A DNA stretch of 64,000 nt, taken from NCBI RefSeq assembly GCF_018139545.1, contig NZ_JAGSPJ010000008.1:124001-188000 (forward strand), given 5' to 3'. A program made the translations under genes and the position numbers. Shown piece after piece: positions 52,973-62,806 of the stretch; the first letter of the stretch is position 1; every line of letters begins with the position of its first letter. The stretch comes from Affinundibacterium fentianense. GTDB lineage: Bacteria; Pseudomonadota; Gammaproteobacteria; Burkholderiales; Burkholderiaceae_D. A model generated the notes under the pieces. It made no database searches, was not told the DNA's origin, and worked only from the letters and a program-made list of their open reading frames with translations.

Positions 52973-54628
52973 ATGGGTAACCCAAATGTTGCATCAGAAG
53001 GTATGACTAAAGAGGAGCGCAAAGTTATCTTTGCATCATCTTTGGGAACGGTTTTTGAATGGTATGACTTCTATCTGTACGGCACACTCGCCGCGATCAT
53101 CGGTAAAAAATTCTTTACCGCACTCGATCCAAACTCACAAATGATTTTCTCGTTGCTCGCATTCGCTGCGGGCTTCATCGTTCGTCCATTCGGTGCCTTA
53201 GTCTTTGGTCGCCTTGGGGATATGATAGGTCGAAAATATACCTTCTTAGTAACGATTGTTATTATGGGCGGCTCCACATTTATTGTGGGCTGTTTACCAG
53301 GCTACGAAGTCATAGGCATTGCCGCACCGGTATTGTTAATTGGCTTGCGTATGCTGCAAGGCTTAGCACTCGGTGGTGAGTATGGTGGTGCAGCGACTTA
53401 TGTTGCCGAGCATTCGCCAGCAAACAAACGTGGCTTCTTTACATCATGGATTCAAACAACAGCGACCTTGGGACTATTTTTGTCCTTGTTAGTCATCCTT
53501 GGTGCTCGCACAGCAGTTGGCGAAGAACAATTTGCTGATTGGGGCTGGCGTATTCCATTCTGGGTTTCAGCAATCTTGCTGATTATCTCAATCTGGATTC
53601 GTATGTCGATGAATGAATCCCCAGCGTTCGCGAAAATGAAATCCGAAGGCAAAGTTTCTAAAGCGCCATTGACTGAATCCTTTGGCAAATGGGGTAATCT
53701 AAAAATTGTTATCTTAGCTTTAGTTGGTTTAACTGCTGGTCAAGCGGTAGTTTGGTACACAGGTCAATTCTATGCGTTATTCTTCCTGACCAATACATTA
53801 AAAGTCGACAACGCAACCGCGAACTTGATGATTGCCGCATCGTTGATTATCGGAACACCATTCTTCGTTATTTTTGGTGCGCTTTCCGACAAAATCGGCC
53901 GTAAGCCGATCATTATGGCGGGCTGCTTAATTGCTGCTTTGACTTACTTCCCATTGTTTAAAGCACTGACTGAGGCTGCCAATCCAGCGTTAGCAGCAGC
54001 ACAAGCAGCAAACAAAATTGTGGTCACAGCAGATCCAAAAGAATGTTCATTCCAATTCAATCCGACTGGCACGAAAAAATTCACCAGCTCTTGTGACATA
54101 GCAAAACAAGTTTTGGCTGCCAACTCAGCTAGCTATGAGACGGTCGAAGGGCAAGGTCCTGCAACGATTTCCATCGGTGCAACTGTCATTGAGTCTTACT
54201 CTGCGACAGGCATGGCACCAGCCGATGCTAAAGCAAAAGACACAGCATTTAAAAAGTCGGTTGTTGACGCATTGCGTGCAGCTGGCTATCCAGCCAAAGC
54301 TGACCCTGCTGGCGTGAACAAGCCAATGATCGTTTTGATTTTGTCCATCCTTGTAATCTATGTCACCATGGTTTATGGTCCTATCGCTGCTATGCTCGTT
54401 GAAATGTTCCCAACGCGTATCCGCTACACTTCAATGTCTTTACCATATCATATTGGTAACGGTTGGTTTGGCGGCTTGTTACCTGCTACCGGTGTTGCGA
54501 TTGTTGCGCAAACAGGCAATATGTATAACGGCCTGTGGTATCCAATCATTGTGGCGGCAGCAACTTTCGTCATTGGTATGTTATTCGTTAAAGAAACCAA
54601 AGACGTCGATATTTATGCTAACGACTAA
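52973..54628 (+). CDS. MHS-type major facilitator transporter
   Basis: 551 residues. Twelve-helix MFS of the metabolite:H+ symporter class: SLGTVFEWYDFYLYG, the loop 2-3 motif GRLGDMIGRKYTF, LGGEYGGAATYVAEHSP and a second motif GALSDKIGRKP. An inserted hydrophilic region of about 100 residues (340-440) with two Cys lies before the last helices. Relatives carry organic acids, proline or betaine; the substrate here is unknown. ATG after AGAGGAG. Strong terminator follows. Confidence 0.9.
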   Translation: MGNPNVASEGMTKEERKVIFASSLGTVFEWYDFYLYGTLAAIIGKKFFTALDPNSQMIFSLLAFAAGFIVRPFGALVFGRLGDMIGRKYTFLVTIVIMGGSTFIVGCLPGYEVIGIAAPVLLIGLRMLQGLALGGEYGGAATYVAEHSPANKRGFFTSWIQTTATLGLFLSLLVILGARTAVGEEQFADWGWRIPFWVSAILLIISIWIRMSMNESPAFAKMKSEGKVSKAPLTESFGKWGNLKIVILALVGLTAGQAVVWYTGQFYALFFLTNTLKVDNATANLMIAASLIIGTPFFVIFGALSDKIGRKPIIMAGCLIAALTYFPLFKALTEAANPALAAAQAANKIVVTADPKECSFQFNPTGTKKFTSSCDIAKQVLAANSASYETVEGQGPATISIGATVIESYSATGMAPADAKAKDTAFKKSVVDALRAAGYPAKADPAGVNKPMIVLILSILVIYVTMVYGPIAAMLVEMFPTRIRYTSMSLPYHIGNGWFGGLLPATGVAIVAQTGNMYNGLWYPIIVAAATFVIGMLFVKETKDVDIYAND

Positions 54629-54650
54629 GATCACAATCTAGTTCAATAGA

Positions 54651-54683
54651 AACGCTCGTCGATACATGACGAGCGTTTTTTTT
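54651..54683 (+). terminator. terminator of the MFS gene
   Basis: AACGCTCGTC-GATACAT-GACGAGCGTT followed by T8, 23 nt after the stop. Confidence 0.9.
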
Positions 54684-54852
54684 GTTCCCTGTGATAGCGT
54701 GGACAGGTCTAAAAAAAATATATCGACAAGTCACATTATTTTTGGGCAGAATGTATTCGATTCATTTATAGTCTATTCTATTAAAAAAAATAAGTTTTTA
54801 AATAAACATGCTCAATAGTTAGGGGAGAATATTCAGCATTACCGGAGTCTCT

Positions 54853-55380
54853 ATGAGTAAAATTTATTACGATAAGACAGCAAAGGGTAAAGAAGAGATC
54901 AGCACCCGAAGCTACCACCTCAGCGCAAAACTTAGACCACTACTAGTGATCATTGATGGTAAACATACCGAGGAGGAAATATTAAGAAGTGTTCAAGGAC
55001 TAGGCCTTGGTAAAGAACATATCGAACAACTGCTCAAAGATGCTTTTATCGCACCGCGCGTACTGGTAGCGGATGCCGAAGCGACGAAAATATCAACGAC
55101 AATCGCAACAAACCCTGTAGTCCCACAAGCTGCAATTGAAGTAAATCCACAAGCCAGACTACTCGCATTGCGAAGCTTCTTCAATGAAACTGTAAAAAGT
55201 ACTTTGGGCCTGAGGGGCTTTGGCTTGCAATTGAAAGTAGAACGCGCTGGGACATTGGAAGACTTTGTTCAGTTAAGAGAGGCCTATCTTGATGCAGTTG
55301 AAAAAGCAAAAGGCCACGAGATGGCACGCAGTCTTGGCGCTCGCTTAGATGAAATTCTATACAAAGACCATTTTGAATGA
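54853..55380 (+). CDS. uncharacterised cytosolic protein
   Basis: 175 residues. The N-terminal half has a small winged-helix-like pattern (YHLSAKLRPLLVIIDGKHTEEEILRSV ... LGKEHIEQLLKDAFI), an Ala/Val-rich linker (about 75-105), then an amphipathic helical C-terminal half. It resembles conserved hypothetical proteins of Oxalobacteraceae that start with a KG-E-R-LS-LR-LL-DG pattern, but I cannot assign a function. Stands alone between two terminators. Confidence 0.65.
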   Translation: MSKIYYDKTAKGKEEISTRSYHLSAKLRPLLVIIDGKHTEEEILRSVQGLGLGKEHIEQLLKDAFIAPRVLVADAEATKISTTIATNPVVPQAAIEVNPQARLLALRSFFNETVKSTLGLRGFGLQLKVERAGTLEDFVQLREAYLDAVEKAKGHEMARSLGARLDEILYKDHFE

Positions 55381-55397
55381 CAATTGGACAGAAAACG

Positions 55398-55425
55398 TAA
55401 AAAAAAGGGGGGGTGAAATACCCCC
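55398..55425 (-). terminator. terminator of the class IV aminotransferase gene
   Basis: GGGGG-stem/CCCCC hairpin (55407-55425) with an A-run on the plus strand at 55398-55406, so T8 on the minus strand, right after the aminotransferase stop. Confidence 0.7.
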
Positions 55426-55431
55426 GAAAAC

Positions 55432-56262
55432 TTAATGCTCCAACATAAACTCAAGATACAAATCACGAGCGAGTTTGGTAATCTCTCCGATTGGTAAGTC
55501 ATGTTGCTCATATCTTGTACATGGCATCACTTTGCCGTAATTTCCAGTATTGAAAATTTCCTTCGCTAGACTCAATTCAATAGGTTTGACGCTGCGTTGC
55601 TCGACTTGGATACCTTTTTCCGCCAATAAATTGATCACGCGCGCTCGAGTAATTCCAGCCAAGAAACTGCCGTTCGCAATAGGAGTCACAACTTGGCCAG
55701 ACTCTGACACAAAAAACAAGTTAGCAGTCGCAAATTCAGCGACGTGACCGTCTGCATCGCAAACAACTGCATTGTCAAATCCACGCTGCTTCGCGTCTCG
55801 CAACGCACGAGTTGTGTTTGGATACAAACAGGACGCTTTCGCATCTGTTGGCGCCATTGACGGTTTGGGTCGAATTTGTGCTGAAAGACAGGAAGAAAAT
55901 CCTTGAAAGGCCGGCAAAGGTGCATCAAATAAAGTTAGGGCAAATCCTGAGGTGGTTGGAATTAATAAACCATCCTTCCCAAAAATCAAAGGCCGGATAT
56001 AGAGTTCTGCATCCGTAGGAAACTTCGCAACGCCATCACGACACAATTGTTCGATTTGATCGATCGTATATGGACAAGTAAGTCCAAGAAGCTCAGCTGA
56101 GCGTAAAGCCCGCTCTAGGTGTAGACGTAAATCTGGTAAATGCCCACGAATTGAGCGCGCACCGTCAAAAATGGAGGAGCCTAGCCAAACTCCGTGATCC
56201 GTCGCCCCCATTACGGGTACATTTCCTTCCGACCAGTTTCCATCGATAAAAGTTAAATACAT
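55432..56262 (-). CDS. class IV (branched-chain-like) aminotransferase
   Basis: 276 residues. Fold type IV PLP enzyme: DHGVWLGSSIFDGARSIRG, a catalytic Lys in TDAKASCLYPNTTRAL, then NAVVCDADGHVAEFATANLFF and the phosphate-binding GITRARVI. It could be a BCAT (ilvE-like), D-amino-acid aminotransferase or ADC lyase relative; length and FDGARS favour a BCAT-like enzyme. ATG after GGAGTAAAG. Not in an ilv cluster. Confidence 0.85.
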   Translation of the reverse strand: MYLTFIDGNWSEGNVPVMGATDHGVWLGSSIFDGARSIRGHLPDLRLHLERALRSAELLGLTCPYTIDQIEQLCRDGVAKFPTDAELYIRPLIFGKDGLLIPTTSGFALTLFDAPLPAFQGFSSCLSAQIRPKPSMAPTDAKASCLYPNTTRALRDAKQRGFDNAVVCDADGHVAEFATANLFFVSESGQVVTPIANGSFLAGITRARVINLLAEKGIQVEQRSVKPIELSLAKEIFNTGNYGKVMPCTRYEQHDLPIGEITKLARDLYLEFMLEH

Positions 56263-56327
56263 ACTTTACTCCAACTCTTCTAAGTACCCATTTCAATCCA
56301 CCAATTAACTTGGCAGCACATAAAACA

Positions 56328-56352
56328 AAACCCGCCATTGATTGGCGGGTTT
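56328..56352 (-). terminator. terminator of the tandem TonB-C genes
   Basis: AAACCCGCCA-TTGAT-TGGCGGGTTT, 20 nt beyond the second gene's stop, with TTTTGTTTT on the minus strand. Confidence 0.8.
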
Positions 56353-56371
56353 CTCTGAAGGCATAAACAAT

Positions 56372-56716
56372 TCACTCCAACTTCCAAACGAAATCAACTT
56401 TTGCCCAAAGCTGTTCCGCCTTACCATCTTTCGTTCCAGGCTTAAACTTGCACAAGCTCAATGCAGACAATGCGGCCTTATCTAAACTTTTTGAACCACT
56501 AGATTTCTCGACCTTCGATTCCACTACTTTTCCGTCTGGAGACACCAAAAAACCCATCGATACTGTACCCGTCTCTTCGTTCATCAAAGCCGCTTTTGGA
56601 TACTTCGGTGACTCACAGGATTTACTATCCATTACCGGCGCGACTTCAGCTGCGTAACTTATGCCTGAAATTGCAGTCATCAACCCGATCAAGGCAATCG
56701 ACAATTTTGCATTCAT
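56372..56716 (-). CDS. periplasmic TonB C-terminal-domain protein (copy 2)
   Basis: 114 residues from the ATG at 56716 (56728 also possible). Signal peptide ending SYAAE, then a single TonB-C fold (PKYPKAALMNEETGTVSMGFLV, KSLDKAALSALSLCKFKPGTKDG). Two Cys residues (in KSCES and LCKF) could pair. It has no membrane anchor or Pro-rich arm, so it cannot act as a classical TonB. It is a close tandem copy of the gene upstream. Confidence 0.8.
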   Translation of the reverse strand: MNAKLSIALIGLMTAISGISYAAEVAPVMDSKSCESPKYPKAALMNEETGTVSMGFLVSPDGKVVESKVEKSSGSKSLDKAALSALSLCKFKPGTKDGKAEQLWAKVDFVWKLE

Positions 56717-56762
56717 AAACAAACTCATTTCAATAAATTGGTTAAAGATTGATTGTCGACAA

Positions 56763-57104
56763 TTAGAATTTCCAAACGTAATCGACTTTCACCCACATTT
56801 GTTCAACTTTACCATCTTTCGATCCAGGTTTGAACTTACAAAGCTGGAAAGCTGCCATAGCCGCCTTATCTAAACTCTTGGAGCCACTCGATGTATCAAT
56901 CTTTGACTCCATAACCTTGCCATCAGTTCCAATAAGAAATGCCATTGTTACCGTGCCCGTCTCTTCATTCATCAGAGATGCCTTGGGATACTTTGGCAAC
57001 TCGCATGACTTTGTATCCATAACGGGTGAGACAACCGCTGCGTTGGCACCAACACTTAATAAAAATCCCAAGACAGCACTAAATTTAATAATTTGTGATC
57101 GCAT
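56763..57104 (-). CDS. periplasmic TonB C-terminal-domain protein (copy 1)
   Basis: 113 residues. Signal peptide (ending GANAA), then a TonB-C fold nearly identical in pattern to its neighbour (PKYPKASLMNEETGTVTMAFLI, KSLDKAAMAAFQLCKFKPGSKDG), with the same two Cys residues. ATG after AAAGGCAAG. A recent tandem duplication with copy 2. Function unknown; may modulate TonB-linked transport. Confidence 0.8.
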   Translation of the reverse strand: MRSQIIKFSAVLGFLLSVGANAAVVSPVMDTKSCELPKYPKASLMNEETGTVTMAFLIGTDGKVMESKIDTSSGSKSLDKAAMAAFQLCKFKPGSKDGKVEQMWVKVDYVWKF

Positions 57105-57180
57105 TTGCTTGCCTTTTGTAAAATGTTTGTGAACTTAGAATTAATCCGTACGACGGTAAGTTTGTTCAACCGTTCTCAGC

Positions 57181-58920
57181 TCAAAATTCTTCCCAGTCAT
57201 CGTCATTATGCTTCGCAGGTGACGCTTTCTTAGGAGCGGGTTTCGCTGCTGGCAGAGACTTCATCGCAGTCTTTGGCTTTGAAACTGCCGCTGGTTCAAC
57301 TTTTCTCACTGGCGCAGCATTGGCACGATTCGCAAATAAGTTTTGTTCACCAGCGTTTAATTTAAAGATGCTCACCACTTTCGCTAATTCACCAGCTTGA
57401 TCTTGCAAACTTTGTGCTGCGGCGGCAGCTTCCTCAACAAGAGCCGCATTTTGTTGGGTCATGCCATCCATTTCGATAATTGCCAAATTAACAGCTTCGA
57501 TCCCAGAGCTCTGCTCTTGGCTAGCCGCACTGATCTCCGCGATGATATCGGTAACATGTCGAACGCTTGACACAACCTCATCAATAGTTGCGCCCGCTTG
57601 TCCAACCAATTTACTACCGACTTCCACTTTCTCGACTGAGTCACCAATCAATGTTTTGATTTCTTTCGCAGCAGCAGCACTACGCTGGGCCAAGCTTCGG
57701 ACTTCTGATGCAACGACTGCAAATCCTCGCCCCTGTTCACCAGCACGAGCAGCCTCAACCGCTGCATTCAAAGCCAGAATATTTGTTTGGAATGCAATTC
57801 CATCAATCACGCTAATAATATCAACGATCTTCTTCGCAGATTCATTGATCGAACTCATCGTGTCAACTACTTCGGCAACCACTGCACCGCCTTGACGCGC
57901 AACGTCAGAAGCAGAGGCAGCTAATTTATTTGCCTCTCGGGCATTGTCAGCATTTTGTTTAACTGTGGTTGTTAATTCCTTCATGGAAGCCGTGGTTTTC
58001 TCCAATGAACTCGCTTGTTGCTCTGTTCTTGACGATAAATCCAAATTGCCTGTAGCAATTTCGCGAGATGCGGTCGCGATTGTGTCTGTTCCAACGCGGA
58101 CTTGCCCTACAATGTTCACGAGACTATCACGCATAGTTTTCATCTCGGCCAATAAGCTCTCAGTGTCCCCAGAATTGGTATCAATGATTCCTGACAAGTC
58201 ACCTGCTGCGATTTGACTAGCAATGTCTGCTGCATAATCAGGCTCGCCACCTAATTGTTTTAGTAAACTTCTAGTAATAATGACTGCTGCAATGATTCCC
58301 AATACCAAAGCCAAGCCGCCTAATAAAAGTAAAACATTACGTGCGTTACTAAATGCGGACTTTGCCTCTTCCGCAACGACTGCATTTTGTTTATCTTCCA
58401 AAACCACCAACTCATCCAAAACTTTCAACCATTCATCTTGAACAGGACGTATTTTCTTGATCAAAGCAATGGTTGCGGCTTCAGGATTATTAGCCAAACC
58501 AAGGTCTCTCGCCATGTTAGGCAGAGAAGCGGCAGCCTTCTCCTTTTCTTTCAACTTGGTGAGCAAAGTACGCTCTTCGGTCGTCGAAGTTGAGTTGTTT
58601 TTCAACATTTCCGCTAATTTCGACTCTTTATCACCGTAGGATTTTGACTGCTCATCGATCTTTTTCAGATCTTTGGACATGTCATCAATATCAGTCAACA
58701 AAGTCAAATTTCGCATCGAAACTTGGCGATCATAGACAATAGCGCGCATGTCAATAATTAACCGACTTTTTACATTGCTAACATTCACAATGTCTTCAAG
58801 TCGATCTTGAATCAAAGCCATCCTGGAAATACCAAGGCTAGTTACCGCAATGAGTAAAATCAGTACGAGAGCAAACCCAAGCCCAAGGCGCTTACCCACC
58901 TTCATTGTAGTTAAGTTCAT
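57181..58920 (-). CDS. methyl-accepting chemotaxis protein
   Basis: 579 residues. TM1 (about 10-30), a four-helix-bundle periplasmic domain, TM2 (about 193-215), HAMP and the signalling hairpin [21 protein letters not shown] Pro/Lys-rich linker leads to DDDWEEF at the C-terminus, the same tail as the MCP at 5774-7534, so both receptors probably recruit the same methylation enzymes. No che genes are adjacent. It lies downstream of ptsI with a 287-nt gap. Confidence 0.93.
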   Translation of the reverse strand: MNLTTMKVGKRLGLGFALVLILLIAVTSLGISRMALIQDRLEDIVNVSNVKSRLIIDMRAIVYDRQVSMRNLTLLTDIDDMSKDLKKIDEQSKSYGDKESKLAEMLKNNSTSTTEERTLLTKLKEKEKAAASLPNMARDLGLANNPEAATIALIKKIRPVQDEWLKVLDELVVLEDKQNAVVAEEAKSAFSNARNVLLLLGGLALVLGIIAAVIITRSLLKQLGGEPDYAADIASQIAAGDLSGIIDTNSGDTESLLAEMKTMRDSLVNIVGQVRVGTDTIATASREIATGNLDLSSRTEQQASSLEKTTASMKELTTTVKQNADNAREANKLAASASDVARQGGAVVAEVVDTMSSINESAKKIVDIISVIDGIAFQTNILALNAAVEAARAGEQGRGFAVVASEVRSLAQRSAAAAKEIKTLIGDSVEKVEVGSKLVGQAGATIDEVVSSVRHVTDIIAEISAASQEQSSGIEAVNLAIIEMDGMTQQNAALVEEAAAAAQSLQDQAGELAKVVSIFKLNAGEQNLFANRANAAPVRKVEPAAVSKPKTAMKSLPAAKPAPKKASPAKHNDDDWEEF

Positions 58921-59207
58921 GTCTATTCAGCCAAGTAAGGAAGTTCAAAAATATCTCAATATCCCCCGTGGTTTTTCTACACCGCCACAGAACATTTGAG
59001 TCTTATAGTATTGGATTATTAGGAAAAAAATATTTACCAGAATGAGCAGCGCATTTACGAATAGTAAGTCCACTGTTTGATTAGAATATACTCCATTTTT
59101 GCCTGTTGGCAAGTCATCTAGTGGCAAAAAACCACTGGAATTCATGTATTGAGAGCAAATAATTCAGAAAATTTAAATTTCCTGGCAGCAATATGCGGAA
59201 GGCTTAC

Positions 59208-60971
59208 TTAAATAGCAAAGACCTGTTCCCGCATCTCCACTAAAATTTCTTGAATATGTTTGGGATCATAGGTGCGCAATATTTTCCGGATGCTACCTTC
59301 AAGCTCGCGAACATTCGTGCCTAGAATTTCTTGCTTAATTTCAGGCAAAATTGCCGCCGGCATCGATAGTTCCCGGAACCCCATTCCTACCAAGAGCCTA
59401 GTCAATTTAACATCTCCAGCCATCCCACCACAAATTGCGACTGGAATATTCGCCCTTTCCGCTGCAGTCACAGTCATGTCGAGGAGTTGCAGAATTGCGG
59501 GGTGGGTATCATTGTAAAGGTGCGCAACTTCATGATCAGCCCTATCGATAGCAAGCGTGTACTGAATCAAATCATTCGTCCCAATTGAAAGAAAGTCTAA
59601 TTTCTTCACAAACATTGGTAAGCTAAGCGCTGCTGCTGGAACTTCTATCATCGCACCAATTTTGATATCTTCATCAAACGCAATTCCTTCCGCACGCAAT
59701 TCAGACTTTGCCTTTTCGATCATCGCCAACGATTGATCTATTTCAAATGCATGCGCGATCATTGGAATGAGAATGTGGACATTTCCAAATGCTGAGGCGC
59801 GCAAAATGGCACGCAATTGTGTCATAAAAATCTGCGGTTCTTTTAGACAGTAACGAATCGCACGTAACCCTAAGGCAGGGTTAAGAATGTTATGTTCATT
59901 GTGCTCTAAAGGCTTATCTGCACCAACGTCTAAGGTCCGTATCGTGACAGGTCGACCTTTCATTGTCTGCACAGCCAATTTATAAGCGATCAGCTGTTCT
60001 TCTTCAGAAGGTAATTGATGCTCACCTCCCGTACGTCCCATAAACAAGAACTCAGATCGAAACAAACCGACACCACTCGCTCCCGCTTCTATCGCTGCAT
60101 GCGCATCTTCCGGCATTTCGATATTGGCAAGCAACGTGATTTCAACTCCATCTCGCGTGATGGCAGGTGTTTTCCTTAACTTCCCAAGTTTCTTCTTAGC
60201 TTTGATCAAAACTGCTTGCTGATCACGATACTGAGTAATTAACAGTGCAGAGGGTGCGACAATCACCACGCCGGCATCGCTATCAATAATCAACCAATCG
60301 TCTTGCATGATTAGTTGAGATGCATTGCCTAAACCTACAACTGCAGGAATTCCTAAACTGCGCGAAACGATTGCCGTATGCGAGTTAGTTCCCCCCTCGT
60401 CAGTAACAAAGCCAGTGAACGCGACATCACGAAATTGCATCATGTCCGCCGGGGAGATATCCTTCGCGACGACAATCATATTGGCGTTACGCTCGTCGAC
60501 GCCTAAAGCACGAGGAAGTTGATCGGCGCTCCCCGTTAAGATCTTCAATACACGTTCCGCCACCTGCTGAATGTCGGCTTTTCGTTCACGCAAATATTCG
60601 TCTTCGATCTCGTCAAACTGCGCAGACAACACATCAACTTGCGTGACCAATGCCCACTCAGCGTTGTAATGCCGAGTGCGAATAATATCGAGTGGGGCTT
60701 CGGACACCATTGGATCCGAAAGTATCAATGCGTGAACATCTAAGAACGCACCAAGCTCTGTTGGCGCATCGGTTGGGAGTTCTGCCCAAATTGATTGTAA
60801 ATCTAACTGCACTTGAGCGATTGCGGCCTGCAATCGCTCAACCTCCGCTTCAACCTGCTCTTGGGCTATCAAGTAATGTCGGACATCCATAGCTGCAGGA
60901 CGCAACAAATGGGCACGACCGATCGTGATCCCACGTGAAACAGGAATACCTTGAAGTGTAAAGGATGCCAC
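59208..60971 (-). CDS. ptsI: PTS enzyme I
   Basis: 587 residues from a GTG start (GAGG five bases upstream). The phospho-acceptor His198 is in GGTNSHTAIVSRSLGIPA; the PEP-binding barrel has GLFRSEFLFM, SIGTNDLIQYTLAIDR and the active Cys514. The usual CGE near it is CGG here (Gly516). It takes phosphate from PEP and passes it to HPr. It lies 95 nt after ptsH. No sugar-specific EIIBC is present, so a regulatory PTS is likely. Confidence 0.96.
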   Translation of the reverse strand: MASFTLQGIPVSRGITIGRAHLLRPAAMDVRHYLIAQEQVEAEVERLQAAIAQVQLDLQSIWAELPTDAPTELGAFLDVHALILSDPMVSEAPLDIIRTRHYNAEWALVTQVDVLSAQFDEIEDEYLRERKADIQQVAERVLKILTGSADQLPRALGVDERNANMIVVAKDISPADMMQFRDVAFTGFVTDEGGTNSHTAIVSRSLGIPAVVGLGNASQLIMQDDWLIIDSDAGVVIVAPSALLITQYRDQQAVLIKAKKKLGKLRKTPAITRDGVEITLLANIEMPEDAHAAIEAGASGVGLFRSEFLFMGRTGGEHQLPSEEEQLIAYKLAVQTMKGRPVTIRTLDVGADKPLEHNEHNILNPALGLRAIRYCLKEPQIFMTQLRAILRASAFGNVHILIPMIAHAFEIDQSLAMIEKAKSELRAEGIAFDEDIKIGAMIEVPAAALSLPMFVKKLDFLSIGTNDLIQYTLAIDRADHEVAHLYNDTHPAILQLLDMTVTAAERANIPVAICGGMAGDVKLTRLLVGMGFRELSMPAAILPEIKQEILGTNVRELEGSIRKILRTYDPKHIQEILVEMREQVFAI

Positions 60972-61066
60972 AGGGCCTCGCTATGTATTAATTTATAATG
61001 ACGTTTTATGCAAAGGTAAGCATCAAGAAGCCCCCCAAAAAAAACCTTCTTCGAAGCGACTTCGTC

Positions 61067-61336
61067 CTATTCGCCTTCACCGAAACGATCATTGATTAAT
61101 GCAGAAATTGCTTCGAAACAGGCTTGCTCATCTTCGCCATTGGTTTCCAACAAAACTTTGGTTCCCTTACCTGCCGCTAGCATCATGACACCCATAATGG
61201 ATTTTCCATTGACACGACGATTATTTCGAGTCAACCAAACTTCGCACTTAAATTTTCCGCCAAGTTGTGTCAGTTTTGCTGAAGCCCTCGCATGCAAACC
61301 TAATTTATTGATGATCTCAACTTCTTCTTGAATCAT
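61067..61336 (-). CDS. ptsH: PTS phosphocarrier HPr
   Basis: 89 residues. Active His15 in LGLHARAS and the regulatory Ser46 in GKSIMGVMML are both present, so HPr kinase control is possible. Carries phosphate from enzyme I to the EIIA protein encoded just upstream. Part of the gshB-EIIA-ptsH-ptsI run. Confidence 0.96.
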   Translation of the reverse strand: MIQEEVEIINKLGLHARASAKLTQLGGKFKCEVWLTRNNRRVNGKSIMGVMMLAAGKGTKVLLETNGEDEQACFEAISALINDRFGEGE

Positions 61337-61383
61337 ATTCTTTTCGCTTTACAGATTAGTTTCCCGTGCACACGTGTATCAGA

Positions 61384-61791
61384 TTAATTTTGACCGATAC
61401 GAATCCGATTTTCAACCCGAGTCGCGCCATTTTGCCCCCCGGCCAACGCCATTTCAACGACCACATCCAATTGATCTTGTCGATAAGTGATTGCGCGCAA
61501 GAGCATCGGTAGACTAATCCCAGCAATCACGGCCGTTTGAATCTCGTCGCTTCGTTGCGGACAACAGTTGGAAGGGGTGCCACCTAGAATGTCCGTCATG
61601 ATTAAGACGCCAGATCCATCGTCGAGACGATTGATCGCATCTTGTGCCAAGCGCCGTACTTCATCTACATTTTGATCAGCGATGACATCGATCGCTTCTA
61701 ATCGTTCTGGACGACTACGAAACACGTGCGTGGCTGCCTGAATAAAGGCATCCCCTAAAGGCGCATGCGTTAACAAAAGTAAACCAACCAT
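61384..61791 (-). CDS. PTS EIIA protein (mannose-type)
   Basis: 135 residues. Mannose-family EIIA with the phospho-acceptor His9 (MVGLLLLTHAPLGDAF) and the conserved GVLIMTDILGGTPSN loop. No partner EIIB/C/D genes, so it is expected to serve signalling, as in other betaproteobacteria. 47 nt upstream of ptsH. Confidence 0.93.
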   Translation of the reverse strand: MVGLLLLTHAPLGDAFIQAATHVFRSRPERLEAIDVIADQNVDEVRRLAQDAINRLDDGSGVLIMTDILGGTPSNCCPQRSDEIQTAVIAGISLPMLLRAITYRQDQLDVVVEMALAGGQNGATRVENRIRIGQN

Positions 61792-61845
61792 TCCGCTTTT
61801 CCTGATTGAGTCGAGGATTAAGTAATCTAAATCAAGAAATATTGA

Positions 61846-62799
61846 TTATGTGTCCTTCGAGCCGACCTGATGCTCCAGTGCGTCAACGAACATTGCCGCA
61901 ACATTGATACCCGTTTGCTGCGTGATTTCTTGAAAACAAGTTGGACTTGTCACATTAACTTCGGTCAAATAATTTCCGATTACATCTAATCCTACCAGTA
62001 ACAAGCCTCGTTCGGATAGTATTGGTGCCAGCGTTTGTGCAATTTCAAGATCGCGCTCGTTTAACTTCTGCGCAACTCCAATGCCGCCAGCGGCTAAATT
62101 ACCGCGCACTTCTCCCCCCTGAGGAATTCTCGCTAATGCAAATGGTACGACTTTCCCGCCTATGAGAAGAATCCTTTTGTCACCATCAACGATTTCAGGA
62201 ATATATTTTTGTACCATGATCGTACGCTGTTGATTTTCCGTCAGTGTCTCGATCACCGATCCAAGATTCATTCCATCTTCTCGAATCCGAAATATACCTG
62301 TACCTCCCATACCATCTAAGGGCTTCAAGATAACATCGCGATGAGTATCAAAAAATGCTCGAATTTTTTGTTCGCTGCGGGTCACCAATGTAGGTGTCGT
62401 AAACTGAGGAAATTGCGCGATACTGAGTTTCTCATTGTGATCCCGAATCGCTGAGGGCTTATTAAACACCAGTGCACCTTGATGTTCAGCCAAATCGAGC
62501 AAATAGGTAGAATAGATGTACTCCATATCAAACGGTGGATCTTTTCGTTGCAGCACCGCATCAAAGACTTGTAGCTCTAAATCTTCCACCTCCCCAAGCT
62601 GGTACCAAGTTGCTCCATCATTTGTCAAATGTACTTCGCGAACGGTGGCGCTAACTCGCCCAGACTTCAACGCTAAATCTGATGGACCGAATGCGAATAT
62701 CTTGTGCCCTCGGCTCACCGCTTCAGACATCATCGCATAGGTAGAATCTTTATAGATTTTGAATTGTGAAAGTGGATCTGTAAGGAAAGCAATTTTCAT
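61846..62799 (-). CDS. gshB: glutathione synthetase
   Basis: 317 residues. ATP-grasp enzyme with the N-terminal MKIAFLTDPLSQFKIYKDST, ATP-binding GGTGIFRI and VQKYIPEIVDGDKRIL, and the C-terminal GLDVIGNYLTEVNVTSPTCFQEI. Joins gamma-glutamylcysteine and glycine. It lies 7 nt downstream of gshA. Confidence 0.96.
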   Translation of the reverse strand: MKIAFLTDPLSQFKIYKDSTYAMMSEAVSRGHKIFAFGPSDLALKSGRVSATVREVHLTNDGATWYQLGEVEDLELQVFDAVLQRKDPPFDMEYIYSTYLLDLAEHQGALVFNKPSAIRDHNEKLSIAQFPQFTTPTLVTRSEQKIRAFFDTHRDVILKPLDGMGGTGIFRIREDGMNLGSVIETLTENQQRTIMVQKYIPEIVDGDKRILLIGGKVVPFALARIPQGGEVRGNLAAGGIGVAQKLNERDLEIAQTLAPILSERGLLLVGLDVIGNYLTEVNVTSPTCFQEITQQTGINVAAMFVDALEHQVGSKDT

Positions 62800-62806
62800 T
62801 TTTTAC

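Noticed and set aside
58945..59145. 66-codon minus-strand ORF between ptsI and the MCP
   Set aside because: One hydrophobic stretch but no ribosome binding site and no recognisable family; the region is AT-rich, so a chance frame is likely.
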